Positions 44,572-53,428 of a stretch of DNA of 64,000 nt are shown here, one piece after another. The position numbers and the translations under genes were made by a program. The notes beneath the pieces were generated by a model. It had not been told where the DNA came from. It saw only the letters and a program-made list of their open reading frames with translations, and did not search any database. Position 1 is the stretch's first letter; each line of letters opens with the position of its first letter. Source of the stretch: Lysobacteraceae bacterium (GTDB taxonomy: Bacteria > Pseudomonadota > Gammaproteobacteria > Xanthomonadales > BQJN01); the NCBI GenBank assembly GCA_021604725.1, contig BQJN01000006.1, positions 1 through 64,000 on the forward strand, in the 5' to 3' direction.

Positions 44572-45162
44572 TTATTCGATATAGCCAAAGCGACGTAGTT
44601 CTTCCGAAGCAACGGCAGCCATTTGTTTGACTGTGCTGCGTACTGATTCGGGCCGATCCGTTCTTGATGTGGCCGACCAGACCATCTTTTCGCTTTCCAG
44701 GTCATAAAGGACCAGCTTGATGTTGACAAAATCAGCGGTCGTCCATGTCACCATCGAACGAGGGCCGTATGGTGTGGCGATAGCAGTCATGTCGGAGTAG
44801 GCCGATGGATGTTGGAAGTTGACCAGAAAGGCACCTAGGACCGCATCGTAATTGCCATCAACGGCCAGCTTCTTGAGCTTTTCGCGGGGAATCGGGTTGA
44901 TGCCGACGATGTCTTTGTAGGTGACACCGGTCTGCGTCGTCTGGCCTTTGAGCGTATGAGCCAGCCCGTCTTCAATCACGCCACGATTCTTGTGCGAGCT
45001 GGCGCGACTGACCACCAGGATGTTTTTGAACGGGATTTCAGCCTGTTGGTCTTCGATACGGACGTCGCGAAGAACGGTCTTGGAGCTGACACAGCCGATC
45101 AGTACCAGCAGCAAAGTGGTTACGATCAGGCTCTTCAGCACGGGGTAAATTCGATGAGTCAT
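44572..45162 (-). CDS. Putative envelope lipoprotein
   Basis: The 196-aa protein has a lipoprotein signal with lipobox LIGC (Cys24). The mature part has an alternating alpha/beta pattern ('FKNILVVSRASSHKNRGVIEDGLAHTLKG', 'GNYDAVLGAFLVNF', 'VNIKLVLYDLESEKMVWSATSRT', 'SEELRRFGYIE') like DUF4136 and related lipoproteins. The same plan is seen in the next gene upstream (45214), so the pair may be paralogous. It lies 29 bases before purH on the same strand. Function is unknown. Confidence 0.65.
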   Translation of the reverse strand: MTHRIYPVLKSLIVTTLLLVLIGCVSSKTVLRDVRIEDQQAEIPFKNILVVSRASSHKNRGVIEDGLAHTLKGQTTQTGVTYKDIVGINPIPREKLKKLAVDGNYDAVLGAFLVNFQHPSAYSDMTAIATPYGPRSMVTWTTADFVNIKLVLYDLESEKMVWSATSRTDRPESVRSTVKQMAAVASEELRRFGYIE

Positions 45163-45213
45163 TGGTTTGTCTCCAGACAGAGTGAGTTGCCGGTTGCGGC
45201 GAGCGATGGTTGG

Positions 45214-45822
45214 CTAGCGAATGAAACCGGCGACTTTCAAGCGCGCGATGACGCCAGTGGCTACGTCTTCAATCAGTTGTGACGCGCTCTTCGGGTCGCT
45301 GCTTTTGGAGTGCACCAGCCAGCGCGGCTCGCCACTGCTGGCGTCGTACAAAGAGGTCTCGAGATACACGTCTTCCTGTTGTGTGTAGTAGCCGGCACTG
45401 TGCACGTAGTTGAAGACATACGAGTAGTAGCCGTACAGGCCATGATAGTAGGCCGGAATCGCGTTCACCGAGGCGGGGTGATACGTTTCGGTTCGCTCTG
45501 CGCCTTTGAGGTGAGTCACGATGGCGCTGTCGTAGCCGCCTTCGGCGAAAGTCTGCTCAAGCGTCTCGCGAGTCGGCCGCGCTGTGCCTTGCATGATGGT
45601 AAAGGCCGCATCGGCATCGACGCCTTGTGCTTTCAGCGCCCGCGCCATCAGTGTTTCCATCTGCCGGCGACTGGATACGGTATCAGATATTCCAATGACC
45701 AAGACCCGTTCAACAGGTTTGATTTCACTGGCTGGGTCGTACCACTCTGAGTCGAACTGGGTACTGGGCGCACAGGCTGCAACAAGCAACAGGGCGCACG
45801 CGATCAATGACATTCGTTTCAA
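45214..45822 (-). CDS. Putative envelope lipoprotein, DUF4136-like
   Basis: The 202-aa protein has a lipoprotein signal and lipobox VAAC (Cys16). It then has 'WYDPASEIKPVERVLVIGISDTVSSRRQMETLMARALKAQGVDA', a Tyr-rich middle ('YYHGLYGYYSYVFNYVHSAGYY') and 'YLETSLYDASSGEPRWLVHSKS'. The plan (nucleotide-like first half, then 'LYD..S....W' strand) matches the following lipoprotein gene. The Tyr-rich segment is unusual. Function is unknown. Confidence 0.65.
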   Translation of the reverse strand: MKRMSLIACALLLVAACAPSTQFDSEWYDPASEIKPVERVLVIGISDTVSSRRQMETLMARALKAQGVDADAAFTIMQGTARPTRETLEQTFAEGGYDSAIVTHLKGAERTETYHPASVNAIPAYYHGLYGYYSYVFNYVHSAGYYTQQEDVYLETSLYDASSGEPRWLVHSKSSDPKSASQLIEDVATGVIARLKVAGFIR

Positions 45823-46023
45823 TGGACTTCCCCGGATGTGTTAGGAACGCGCACACTTTACCGGCTAGCGCTCTGGCGGGAAAGCAAAAATGGCTCCTGG
45901 TTACTGAAGTTTTTTGGTCATGACGTTGCTCAAATGGCCAACGGCGAGTTCAAAACAGTCCGATACAAGCGCCTGAGTGATGCATTCCAGCGCCGAGCCC
46001 AGCGTTCACCGGGGGCTTTATCT

Positions 46024-48726
46024 TTAGCCGAATACACGTTGCCAGGCGCGTTCCACAAACGCCATCGCTTCGGCCAGTACCGGCTCATTCGAGATAACGC
46101 TGCCTTGCAGGGCTGTGCGCTGGCTGTGCGCCTGCATATCTTGTGCCGCTGCGATCAACGGCCGTGGGTCAAAGCCAATGCTGGGGCAGTGGCTGAGGCG
46201 TTCAAGCAAATCGACTGTGTCGCCGGGTTCTGCCAGGGTTGGCGTATCAGCAGAAAGCGTCAGCACCAGATATTGCAGGACGAACTGCAAATCGATCAGA
46301 CCACCGGCGCCGCGCTTGGTGTCGTTGCGGCCTCGCGAGGGGTGGCTGGCGCGCATCTTGTCACGCATTTGTCGGACTTCCTGGCGAAGCAACTCCGAAT
46401 CGCGAGTGCGGCCGAGAATGGCCGAGCGAATCTCCAGGTATCGATTTTTCAGTTCAGGCGGTCCGCAGACCCAGTCGGACCGCACCAGGGCTTGATGCTC
46501 CCAGGTCCATGCCGTTGTTTGCTGATACGTTTCGAAGTGATCGATGGCGCTGAACAAAAAGCCGGCTTGCCCGTTGGGTCGCAGGCGCATGTCTACCTCG
46601 TACAATCGGCCTGCTCCGGTCAACGTGGTGATCACGTGCAACCATCGCTGAGCCATCCGCATGAAGTAACGCCCGGCATCCAGGGGGCGGTCACCATCGG
46701 AGGTCTGGTCGGGAAGCAGCGGTTCGTGCAGCAGCACCAGATCAAGGTCGGAGTCGAAATTCAGTTCTCGAGCCCCCAGCGTACCGTAGCCGATGACACC
46801 CAGTTCGGCAGGTTCACCTTGCAGGTTACGCAACACGCCGTGGCGCGCGACGATGTCACGTCGGGCCAGGGTGCCAGCCGCTTCGACCAGAACACAGCCC
46901 AGAGTGCTTAGGGCATGACCAGTCTGCCGCGCACTGAGTTGGTCGCCCAGTCTGGCCGCGGCAATGCGCAGGGCGTTTGACTGTTGATAATGCCGCAGAG
47001 CATCCATCTGCAGTTCAAGGTCGCGGCCGTGCCCGGACAAAAGTCGGCCAATTTGATCGGCATGCTCATCACGCTCAAGGCGTGGCGCCACCAATCGACC
47101 GTCGATCAACTCGTCCAACAACGCCGGCTGTCGCGATAACGTTTCTGCGATCCAGGCACTCTTGCTCACCAGGTCAACGAGCAGATGAAGCGAGGCCGGA
47201 TGTTCGTTGAGTAGCGCGATATAAGCGCTGCGGCGAACAATGGTTGCCGCCAGTGTAAGGATGCGATCGAGTGCTACGTCGGCGCTGGGGACTCGCGCCG
47301 CAATTGCCAAAAGGCGAGGCATGAATTTCTCAAGGCGCTGCCGACCGGTGGCATCCAGCGCGCGAACAGCGGCAGAGGAGGCGAACGTTCGCAGCCGCTG
47401 CACGATCGCCTGGCCATCGGAAAAGCCAGTTGCTTGGGCATGGATCAGCGCCTGATCTAGCGAGACATCGCGCCACAGCAACACCGGTGGGCCATCGGCA
47501 GTCACCTGTTCGCTGCGCAGAAAAAGGCGGTTAAAGATATCGGTGACAAGCGACTGGTGTTGGCCCAGTTTGTTTTCCAGTGTCGCCCAGTCCGGCAAGT
47601 CAAGCAGGGTTAACAGGCGCTGTTGCGCCTCGGCGTCGGTAGGCAAGCGATGGGTCTGTCGGTCATCAATCGACTGCAAACGATTTTCAACGATGCGCAG
47701 GTCGAGATAGGCCTCCCGCAATCGCTCGACCACCGGCTCCGACAGCAGCTCCAAACGTGCGACCTCGTTCATTGCTTGCAATAGGTGGCGAGTCCGCAAA
47801 GCCGGCACACGGCCACCGCGAATCAGCTGAAAAGTCTGCACGATGAACTCGATCTCGCGAATGCCGCCAGCACCGAGCTTTAAGTCGTCGCAGACCGAAT
47901 GCGCGCCCGATTGTTGCCGCACCTGTCGGTGCATTTCGCGGATCGCTTCGTACGCGGAATAGTCAAGATAGCGGCGATAGACGAAGGGTCGCAGGGTGTC
48001 GATCAGTTCCTCACCACCGGCCAGGTCGCCAGCAATCGGTCGTGCCTTGATCCAGGCATAACGTTCCCAGTTGCGTCCTTCGCGTTGATAGTAGTCTTGC
48101 ATCGCATCAATGCTCAGCGCCAGCCGCCCGGCATCGCCATAGGGTCGCAAGCGCATGTCGACCCGATAGCAGAAACCGTCCGGCGTGCGTTGATCCAATA
48201 GTTGAATCAGCGTCTGGCCGAGGCGGTTGAAGTACTGATTGCTGTCCAGTTGACGTGCGCCATCGGTGACGCCGCTGCCGTTGAATGCCAGCACCAAATC
48301 GATGTCGGATGAAAAGTTGAGCTCCCGGCCGCCGAGTTTGCCCATGCCGATCACAATCATGCGCTGTTTGCGCTCGCCACAAAGCGGCGTTCCGAATCGG
48401 CGCTGCAGCTTGTGCTCTGCGAATACCAGCGCAGCTTCGCACAGTTGATCGGCGGTCTCGCTCAACAGGCGCAGAATGTCGGGTTGCTCGGTACCGGCCA
48501 GGTCGCGACGCATGATGTACAACATGGCGTGGTGGCGGTAGGTTCTGAGCAGTCGCATGGCTTCTGCGTCGTCATCACACATCGCCAAGGCTTTAGTCAG
48601 TGCATCACCATTTGGGGCTTGCTCGCTAGCCGAACCGAGCTGTGGAAACCTGGCCAACGCCCATTGTGCGTAGCGACTGGGTTGCAGTTTTTCGAGACTC
48701 GCAGTTGCGGCCTTAACCTGACTCAT
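46024..48726 (-). CDS. glnE: Glutamine synthetase adenylyltransferase/adenylyl-removing enzyme
   Basis: Controls glutamine synthetase by adding or removing AMP in response to PII and glutamine. The 900-aa protein (E. coli 946) has two nucleotidyltransferase domains, each with GxGxLG...SDxDLV: 'GMGKLGGRELNFSSDIDLVLAF' in the N-terminal deadenylylase half and 'GYGTLGARELNFDSDLDLVLLH' in the adenylylating half. Both have 'EVDMRLRP' or 'RVDMRLRP' partners. The 46-residue shortfall is at the N terminus. It lies downstream of an NtrC-type two-component system, but the two are separated by 54 bases. Confidence 0.96.
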   Translation of the reverse strand: MSQVKAATASLEKLQPSRYAQWALARFPQLGSASEQAPNGDALTKALAMCDDDAEAMRLLRTYRHHAMLYIMRRDLAGTEQPDILRLLSETADQLCEAALVFAEHKLQRRFGTPLCGERKQRMIVIGMGKLGGRELNFSSDIDLVLAFNGSGVTDGARQLDSNQYFNRLGQTLIQLLDQRTPDGFCYRVDMRLRPYGDAGRLALSIDAMQDYYQREGRNWERYAWIKARPIAGDLAGGEELIDTLRPFVYRRYLDYSAYEAIREMHRQVRQQSGAHSVCDDLKLGAGGIREIEFIVQTFQLIRGGRVPALRTRHLLQAMNEVARLELLSEPVVERLREAYLDLRIVENRLQSIDDRQTHRLPTDAEAQQRLLTLLDLPDWATLENKLGQHQSLVTDIFNRLFLRSEQVTADGPPVLLWRDVSLDQALIHAQATGFSDGQAIVQRLRTFASSAAVRALDATGRQRLEKFMPRLLAIAARVPSADVALDRILTLAATIVRRSAYIALLNEHPASLHLLVDLVSKSAWIAETLSRQPALLDELIDGRLVAPRLERDEHADQIGRLLSGHGRDLELQMDALRHYQQSNALRIAAARLGDQLSARQTGHALSTLGCVLVEAAGTLARRDIVARHGVLRNLQGEPAELGVIGYGTLGARELNFDSDLDLVLLHEPLLPDQTSDGDRPLDAGRYFMRMAQRWLHVITTLTGAGRLYEVDMRLRPNGQAGFLFSAIDHFETYQQTTAWTWEHQALVRSDWVCGPPELKNRYLEIRSAILGRTRDSELLRQEVRQMRDKMRASHPSRGRNDTKRGAGGLIDLQFVLQYLVLTLSADTPTLAEPGDTVDLLERLSHCPSIGFDPRPLIAAAQDMQAHSQRTALQGSVISNEPVLAEAMAFVERAWQRVFG

Positions 48727-48780
48727 CTGAGGTCACCCCTGGCCGCTGATTGACGAGCGCAGCTATCGACGGTTGCCACC

Positions 48781-50142
48781 TCAACCAGACTCCGTCAGGC
48801 CGTATTTCTCAAGGCGGTACAGGAAGGCCTTGTACGGCAGTTTGAGCAGGCGCGCTGCTGCAGCTCGATTATGGTGCGCCTGCTCCAGTGCTTGCTTCAG
48901 GGCGTCTTTTTCATGCTGATGCCAGTCCATTCCACCAACCGGCAATTCGAATTGCTGGCCGCCGCTGGGCACCGAGCCGAAATCATGTGGCAGATCTTCA
49001 GCATTGGCTATACCGTCATCGGCCAACAATATTAGCCGTTCAACGACATTGCCCAGCTCGCGCACATTGCCTGGCCACGGGTGATCGAGAAATCGCCGTG
49101 TTAGCTGTTTGGAAAACGGTTTGCACGTGACTCCATGCAGCCTCTCCGTTCGTTTTGTAAAGTGGCGAATCAATAACGGGATATCCTCGCGGCGGTCGCG
49201 AAGGGGAGGCAGCTCGATCGGTACAACGTTTAGTCGGTAGTACAGATCCTCTCTGAATTCACCAGATTGCACCGCTTCTTCGAGCCTGCGGTTGGTTGCC
49301 GCGATGAGGCGCGCGTTGGTCTCGATTTCTCGGCTACCACCAACCCGCGTGAACTGTCCCTCCTGCAGTGCTCTGAGCAGTTTTGGCTGAATCGCCAGGG
49401 GCAGCTCACCGATTTCGTCCAAGAACAAGGTGCCATCTTGCGCCTGTTCGAATTTGCCCGGACGGGAGCGATCGGCACCGGTGTAAGCCCCTTTCTCTGC
49501 GCCGAGAAACTCCGATTCCATCAGCCCCTCCGGTATGCCGCCGCAATTGACTGCAACGAACGGGCCGTCCTTGCGAGCCGATAAGCGATGAATGGCGCGG
49601 GCAACCAACTCCTTGCCGGTACCGCTCTCACCTTGCAGTAGAACAGTGGCTTGAGTATTGGCCAGTTTCTCGATGCGTCGATACAGGCGCTGCATTGATG
49701 GTGCTCGACCAATCAGGTCGACCAGGCTTTCTCGCTCAGTCAGCGCTTCGTTGAGGCGGCGGTTTTCCGCTTCCAGTTGCGTCGATCGCAATGCCCGCGA
49801 AACGCTCAGTAGCAGCGCTGGCGCCTCGAACGGTTTAGGCAAATAGTCGTCAGCACCCTTTCGCAACGCGTCAACCGCGTGGCTGATTGTGCCGTAAGCG
49901 GTAACCATGATGAAGGCAGCGGGCAAGGACAGCTGTTTACAATGGGTCAACAAATCCATGCCGTCACCATGACCCAGCTGCCAGTCTGAGATCACCAGAT
50001 CAATGTCGCCCGCTTGCAGGTGAGCTTTGGCCTCGTCGACCGTGCCCGCCTCACGAACCCCATAGCCCTCCTTCTGCAACAGGCCGGCGACCAGTTGGCG
50101 CTGTGTTGTATCGTCTTCTACCAATAAAATCGATGCCTTCAC
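48781..50142 (-). CDS. Sigma-54-dependent response regulator (NtrC family)
   Basis: The 453-aa protein has a receiver domain (phospho-acceptor D53 in 'VISDWQL'), an AAA+ domain with Walker A 'GESGTGKE' and the sigma-54 contact loop as GAYTGA (usual GAFTGA), Walker B 'GTLFLDEIGEL', and a Fis-type helix-turn-helix C terminus ('NRAAAARLLKLPYKAFLYRLEKYGL'). It activates sigma-54 promoters when phosphorylated. Its start overlaps the stop of the histidine kinase gene by four bases, identifying the partner. The targets are unknown; the proximity to glnE is suggestive of, but does not prove, a nitrogen role. Confidence 0.95.
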   Translation of the reverse strand: MKASILLVEDDTTQRQLVAGLLQKEGYGVREAGTVDEAKAHLQAGDIDLVISDWQLGHGDGMDLLTHCKQLSLPAAFIMVTAYGTISHAVDALRKGADDYLPKPFEAPALLLSVSRALRSTQLEAENRRLNEALTERESLVDLIGRAPSMQRLYRRIEKLANTQATVLLQGESGTGKELVARAIHRLSARKDGPFVAVNCGGIPEGLMESEFLGAEKGAYTGADRSRPGKFEQAQDGTLFLDEIGELPLAIQPKLLRALQEGQFTRVGGSREIETNARLIAATNRRLEEAVQSGEFREDLYYRLNVVPIELPPLRDRREDIPLLIRHFTKRTERLHGVTCKPFSKQLTRRFLDHPWPGNVRELGNVVERLILLADDGIANAEDLPHDFGSVPSGGQQFELPVGGMDWHQHEKDALKQALEQAHHNRAAAARLLKLPYKAFLYRLEKYGLTESG

Positions 50143-51512
50143 GACGGCTCCTGTTCGCGGGCTTGAAAAGACATACTTACCTTGGAACCGCCACCGGCTC
50201 GGTCACTGATCTGGATATCGCCGTTGTAGCGGTGACAGACAATACGTTGAGTAATAAACAGCCCCATGCCAGAGCCATGTGCTTTGGTGGTTCGGTGTGG
50301 CTCAAAAAGCCGACCTTTGATCGCTTCCGGAAAGCCGGGGCCGCGATCCAGTACTACAACTGTAGCTTGACCTGCGTCCGCGCAAACGGTCACTTCAACC
50401 TGGCCCGACGGGTCGGCTTCTACGGCGTTGACGACGACCGCCTGAATTGCGGCTCTAAGCTCTGCCTCGACGCCTCTGACATATACGCTCTCGCCTGCAG
50501 TGAGCTGCATTGTTGCGCACGTATCGCCCTGGCTGACCTCCAAAAAGATGTCGGAGACTACTGAACGGAGGTCGACGTCGGTATGGTCCGCGGCGGTGCC
50601 TGCGAGCACTAGAAATGAGCGCAGGGAGCGGTCTATGCGCTGGATTTGCAAACGCGCGGCACTGGCCAGCTCGGCCTTTGACTCAGGCTTGTCGTCGTTG
50701 GCGGCCAGCCGATCAATGGTCAGCCCGATCACATTCAACGGGTTGCGAAGGCTGTGGGCCAGCCCTCGGGCGACCTCGCCCAACTCGTGCAGGTGCTTGC
50801 GCGCACGAAGCCGCTCAGCGTCTTCACTGAGCTTTTCCAGCTGACTCGACATGCGATTGAAGTCGCGGATGGTGGCGACCACCTCCGGCGCGCCGTGTTC
50901 GTTAACTTGATGGCCCCATTGGCCAGCGCCGACCTGACGGGCAGCCAGCTTGAGCTGTAGCAGCGGTTTCGATAAGCGGTTCGCCGCCCAGGCCGCAGCG
51001 AGCAGGCCCACGACCAGCAGCAACCCCAACAGCAGCCACATCTGGCGAGAGTAGCGCTGCAGCACCGTCTGTACCCCGTCGCGTGGGATATTGATGCGCT
51101 GCAGGTGGTCGCCTAGCAGCAAGGCACGATTATCGTCGTCAAGCTTGAAGTGCAGTGTATCGAGGTTGCTGACCCAGGCGTGCTGATCACTTGCCGGAAA
51201 ATCAAAGTCATCGATCTGCTCGCCATCAACGAAAACGCTGACACTGACGACCTGGCCATCGACCCGATGTTGGCGAGTGATAACTTCACGATCTTGATCG
51301 GTTACGGTGCGTTCTATGACCAGCTCAGCGACCGATGATTCGTCGTGCGGCTGCTCAATCACCTCAACCACCTGTCGTCCGACCGCCACCGCGACCTGGC
51401 CAACTTCTGCCGCGACCTGGTCGGTCAACCAGCGCATACCCCACCAGGCCAGGGCGAACAACACCAGCATGGCGGCGACCAGCGAAACAAATAGGCGTAG
51501 GCGCAGCGACAT
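50139..51512 (-). CDS. Membrane-bound sensor histidine kinase
   Basis: The 457-aa inner-membrane protein has TM1 near the N terminus, a ~120-residue periplasmic sensor domain, TM2 ('LLLGLLLVVGLLAAAWAANRL') and a HAMP-like linker. The HisKA phospho-acceptor is in 'GLAHSLRNPLNVIGL', and the ATPase domain has an N-box ('VVVNAVEADPSG') and G-box ('DRGPGFPEAIKGRLFEP', 'GSGMGLFITQRIV'). It phosphorylates the NtrC-type regulator encoded next, with overlapping start and stop. I use the ATG at 51512; an in-frame GTG at 51530 adds six residues. Confidence 0.93.
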   Translation of the reverse strand: MSLRLRLFVSLVAAMLVLFALAWWGMRWLTDQVAAEVGQVAVAVGRQVVEVIEQPHDESSVAELVIERTVTDQDREVITRQHRVDGQVVSVSVFVDGEQIDDFDFPASDQHAWVSNLDTLHFKLDDDNRALLLGDHLQRINIPRDGVQTVLQRYSRQMWLLLGLLLVVGLLAAAWAANRLSKPLLQLKLAARQVGAGQWGHQVNEHGAPEVVATIRDFNRMSSQLEKLSEDAERLRARKHLHELGEVARGLAHSLRNPLNVIGLTIDRLAANDDKPESKAELASAARLQIQRIDRSLRSFLVLAGTAADHTDVDLRSVVSDIFLEVSQGDTCATMQLTAGESVYVRGVEAELRAAIQAVVVNAVEADPSGQVEVTVCADAGQATVVVLDRGPGFPEAIKGRLFEPHRTTKAHGSGMGLFITQRIVCHRYNGDIQISDRAGGGSKVSMSFQAREQEPS

Positions 51513-51561
51513 ACTGACAAGAATAGCCACATATTCACCAATGACAAAGGAACCTGAGAGT

Positions 51562-51624
51562 GCGGTTGTCGGCTTCCTTACATTTCAATGGGTTAAAACC
51601 CACCGAATTGGCGATACGTCCCTA
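51562..51624 (+). repeat. Dispersed 65-bp repeat, copy 2
   Basis: Aligns with 7758-7823 (GCGGTTGTCGG, TTCCTTACATTTCAATG, GTTAAAACCCA, TGGCGATA). It fills the gap between the histidine kinase start and the dehydrogenase stop, and the dehydrogenase stop codon TAG (51622-51624) is at its right edge. Confidence 0.65.
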
Positions 51625-52554
51625 GTAACCCAGCTGGCGATCGACTGTGTTTTGGATTGGACGGTCGTTGGCCAATGCAATCAACGCATCGTGGATCGCC
51701 GCAGCGGCCATATCAGGTGGGGTCAGTGCTGAGATGTGCGGCGTAATAGCGACGCGGCCGTGTTGCCACAGTGGGTGATTTCGAGGTAACGGCTCAGTTT
51801 CAAATACGTCGACACAAGCCATCCGAAGTCGTTGACTGTTGAGCGCCATGATCAGAGCATCGGCGTCGAGCTGCTGACCACGGCCAACGTGAATAAGCGT
51901 CGTGTTCTCTGCAGTGAGCTCAAACAAATCCTGACCCAGAATCATTTCGGTTTGTTTGGTGGCAGGTAGCAGGCAAATCAGATAGTCGCAGCTGGCCACC
52001 TCGGCCAGTCCGTCCTGGCCGGTGACTGATGTTACGCCACTGATACGATGACGACGGCGGCTCCAGGCAGTCACCTTGAAGCCCAGCTGGCTGAAATGTC
52101 GCATGGCCGGTCGGGCTGTTGCACCAGCACCAAGAAAGCCTATGTGCGGTTCGGCATTGTCACTTTCGGGTTGCCATCGGCGACTCTTTTGATCCTGCGC
52201 GTATTTGCTGAGATTTCGGCAGTCGGATAGCACTGTGGCCAGCAAAAAACCGGCCATGCGCTCAGCCATGGGACCACCGGCGATTCGTGCAACAGGTAGG
52301 TCGGCGTCTATCGAGGGGTCGGCAAGAATAAAGTCGACGCCGGCACCGAGCGACATTACTGCCCGCAACTGCGGCAGTTGCGACAGGGCATTGGCTGGTT
52401 GATTCCAAAGCACCGCCAACTGCGCATCACCGTTTTCGATATCTGGCCAAACAGAGACACGTTCGACCCCCCTGGCGCGCAGGGCGCTATGCAGTCCGGA
52501 CAGGTCACGACCGGGGGCAATCAAAGTAACGGCGGGGAGTGTTTCAATGGTCAT
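51622..52554 (-). CDS. D-2-hydroxyacid dehydrogenase (glyoxylate/hydroxypyruvate reductase type)
   Basis: The 310-aa NAD(P)-dependent enzyme resembles GhrA. It has the N-terminal catalytic half with 'LRAVMSLGAGVDFIL', the Rossmann motif 'IGFLGAGATARPAMRHFSQLGFKVTAWSRR' (the usual GxGxxG is GAGATA), 'LLPATKQTEMILGQDLF', and the catalytic block 'LIHVGRGQQLDADALIMAL...VFETEPLPRNHPLWQHGRVAITPHISA' with Arg, Glu and His. It probably reduces glyoxylate or hydroxypyruvate. I chose the ATG at 52554 (MTIETLPAV); the longer frame lacks similarity. Confidence 0.88.
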   Translation of the reverse strand: MTIETLPAVTLIAPGRDLSGLHSALRARGVERVSVWPDIENGDAQLAVLWNQPANALSQLPQLRAVMSLGAGVDFILADPSIDADLPVARIAGGPMAERMAGFLLATVLSDCRNLSKYAQDQKSRRWQPESDNAEPHIGFLGAGATARPAMRHFSQLGFKVTAWSRRRHRISGVTSVTGQDGLAEVASCDYLICLLPATKQTEMILGQDLFELTAENTTLIHVGRGQQLDADALIMALNSQRLRMACVDVFETEPLPRNHPLWQHGRVAITPHISALTPPDMAAAAIHDALIALANDRPIQNTVDRQLGY

Positions 52555-52637
52555 TTGAGTGTTTGCAAAATCGGGTAACTGATGGCCGCGGATGCGCATC
52601 GTATCGAAATTTTGTCCGATGAATCAGAACATTGCCG

Positions 52638-52661
52638 AAACATTACGATTTGGTAATGTTT
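52638..52661. promoter_or_regulatory. Inverted repeat upstream of the dehydrogenase gene
   Basis: AAACATTAC-gatttg-GTAATGTTT: perfect 9-bp arms with a 6-bp spacer in an AT-rich region about 85 bp before the dehydrogenase start. A candidate repressor operator for that gene or for divergent transcription. Confidence 0.5.
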
Positions 52662-52759
52662 GAAAGATTATCGTAATTGGTACTTGCGTAATAGTTTTAG
52701 CCAGACTAATGTTCGCCTCCATAAAATCAACAATAAACAACAAATAACGATGAATTCGT

Positions 52760-52910
52760 GCACTTAGGGGAAGGGTATACGGCAGGTCGTAACGCTTAAT
52801 CGACTTAAATCCTTGATTAGGCTGGGCACTGCCAGAAAAACACGAAGGCTTAAAGCACCCACCTTCAACGCAGCACGTCAAAATGACCCGCCCTACCGGC
52901 GGGTTTTTTA
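52760..52910 (+). ncRNA. Candidate small RNA or structured leader
   Basis: The 460-bp gap between the dehydrogenase and the VOC-soeABC operon holds a plus-strand stretch that looks structured. GGCAG...CTGCC encloses TAATC...GATTA (around 52780-52832), GAAGG pairs with CCTTC (52843-52868), and an intrinsic terminator follows. The operon starts about 100 bases after that terminator, so it could be a free sRNA or an attenuating leader. I do not recognise a known riboswitch, and no clear promoter is visible. Confidence 0.35.
52886..52910 (+). terminator. Rho-independent terminator ahead of the soe operon
   Basis: CCCGCC-ctacc-GGCGGG followed by TTTTTT on the plus strand. No protein gene ends here on the plus strand, so it must terminate a non-coding transcript or attenuate the downstream operon. 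Confidence 0.85.
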
Positions 52911-53014
52911 TTTGTACGTTATTCATCGCGAAATCCGCTTTGTTGGCGATGCGGTGCTGTCCGCAAGGGGCTCCGGGTAGGTTACCATTGCGTTTTTTGT
53001 GCGGGTCTTCAAAC

Positions 53015-53428
53015 ATGTCGCCGTTTCACCTGGCCTTCCCCACCACCGACCTGCCTGCCACGCGGCAGTTTTTTACTGAGGTAATCGGCTGTGAAGTTGG
53101 TCGAGAAGCCGACCGTTGGGTCGATTTTAATTTTCAGGGCCATCAGATATCGGCGCACAAGGTTGACGTTGCGACGGTGCATCAAGGTTGCGATGTGGAC
53201 GGTCGGCGGGTACCCCCATTTCACTTTGGGTTGGTATTGGATCGCGATCAGTGGCAGGCCACTCGCGAGCGGTTGGAGAGGGCCAACGCAGAGTTTCTGA
53301 TCGAACCGACAATTCGCTTTAAAGGCAAACCCGGTGAGCAGGCAACAATGTTTGTCAAAGAGCCCGGCGGCAATGTGCTGGAGTTCAAGTCGATGCGCGA
53401 TCCCAAGCTGTTGTTTGCCGCGCAATGA
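53015..53428 (+). CDS. VOC-fold (glyoxalase-like) protein
   Basis: The 137-aa protein has two vicinal-oxygen-chelate modules: 'SPFHLAFPTTDLPATRQFFTEVIG' opens the first, with candidate metal ligand His4, and 'PPFHFGLVLDRDQWQATRERL...TMFVKEPGGNVLEFKSM' forms the second, with His and the final Glu. The pattern resembles small glyoxalase-type or dioxygenase-like members. I chose the ATG at 53015; the frame is open 44 codons further upstream without similarity. Its stop overlaps the start of the molybdopterin oxidoreductase by four bases, which is an unusual partner. Confidence 0.85.
   Translation: MSPFHLAFPTTDLPATRQFFTEVIGCEVGREADRWVDFNFQGHQISAHKVDVATVHQGCDVDGRRVPPFHFGLVLDRDQWQATRERLERANAEFLIEPTIRFKGKPGEQATMFVKEPGGNVLEFKSMRDPKLLFAAQ

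Noticed and set aside
45838-46911. 357-codon plus-strand open frame opposite the end of glnE
   Set aside because: It overlaps well-conserved glnE sequence on the other strand and shows no family features.
52760-52910. 6S RNA, tmRNA or a known riboswitch
   Set aside because: I see neither the tRNA-like end of tmRNA nor the gene context of 6S RNA, and no conserved riboswitch core; left as an unassigned candidate.
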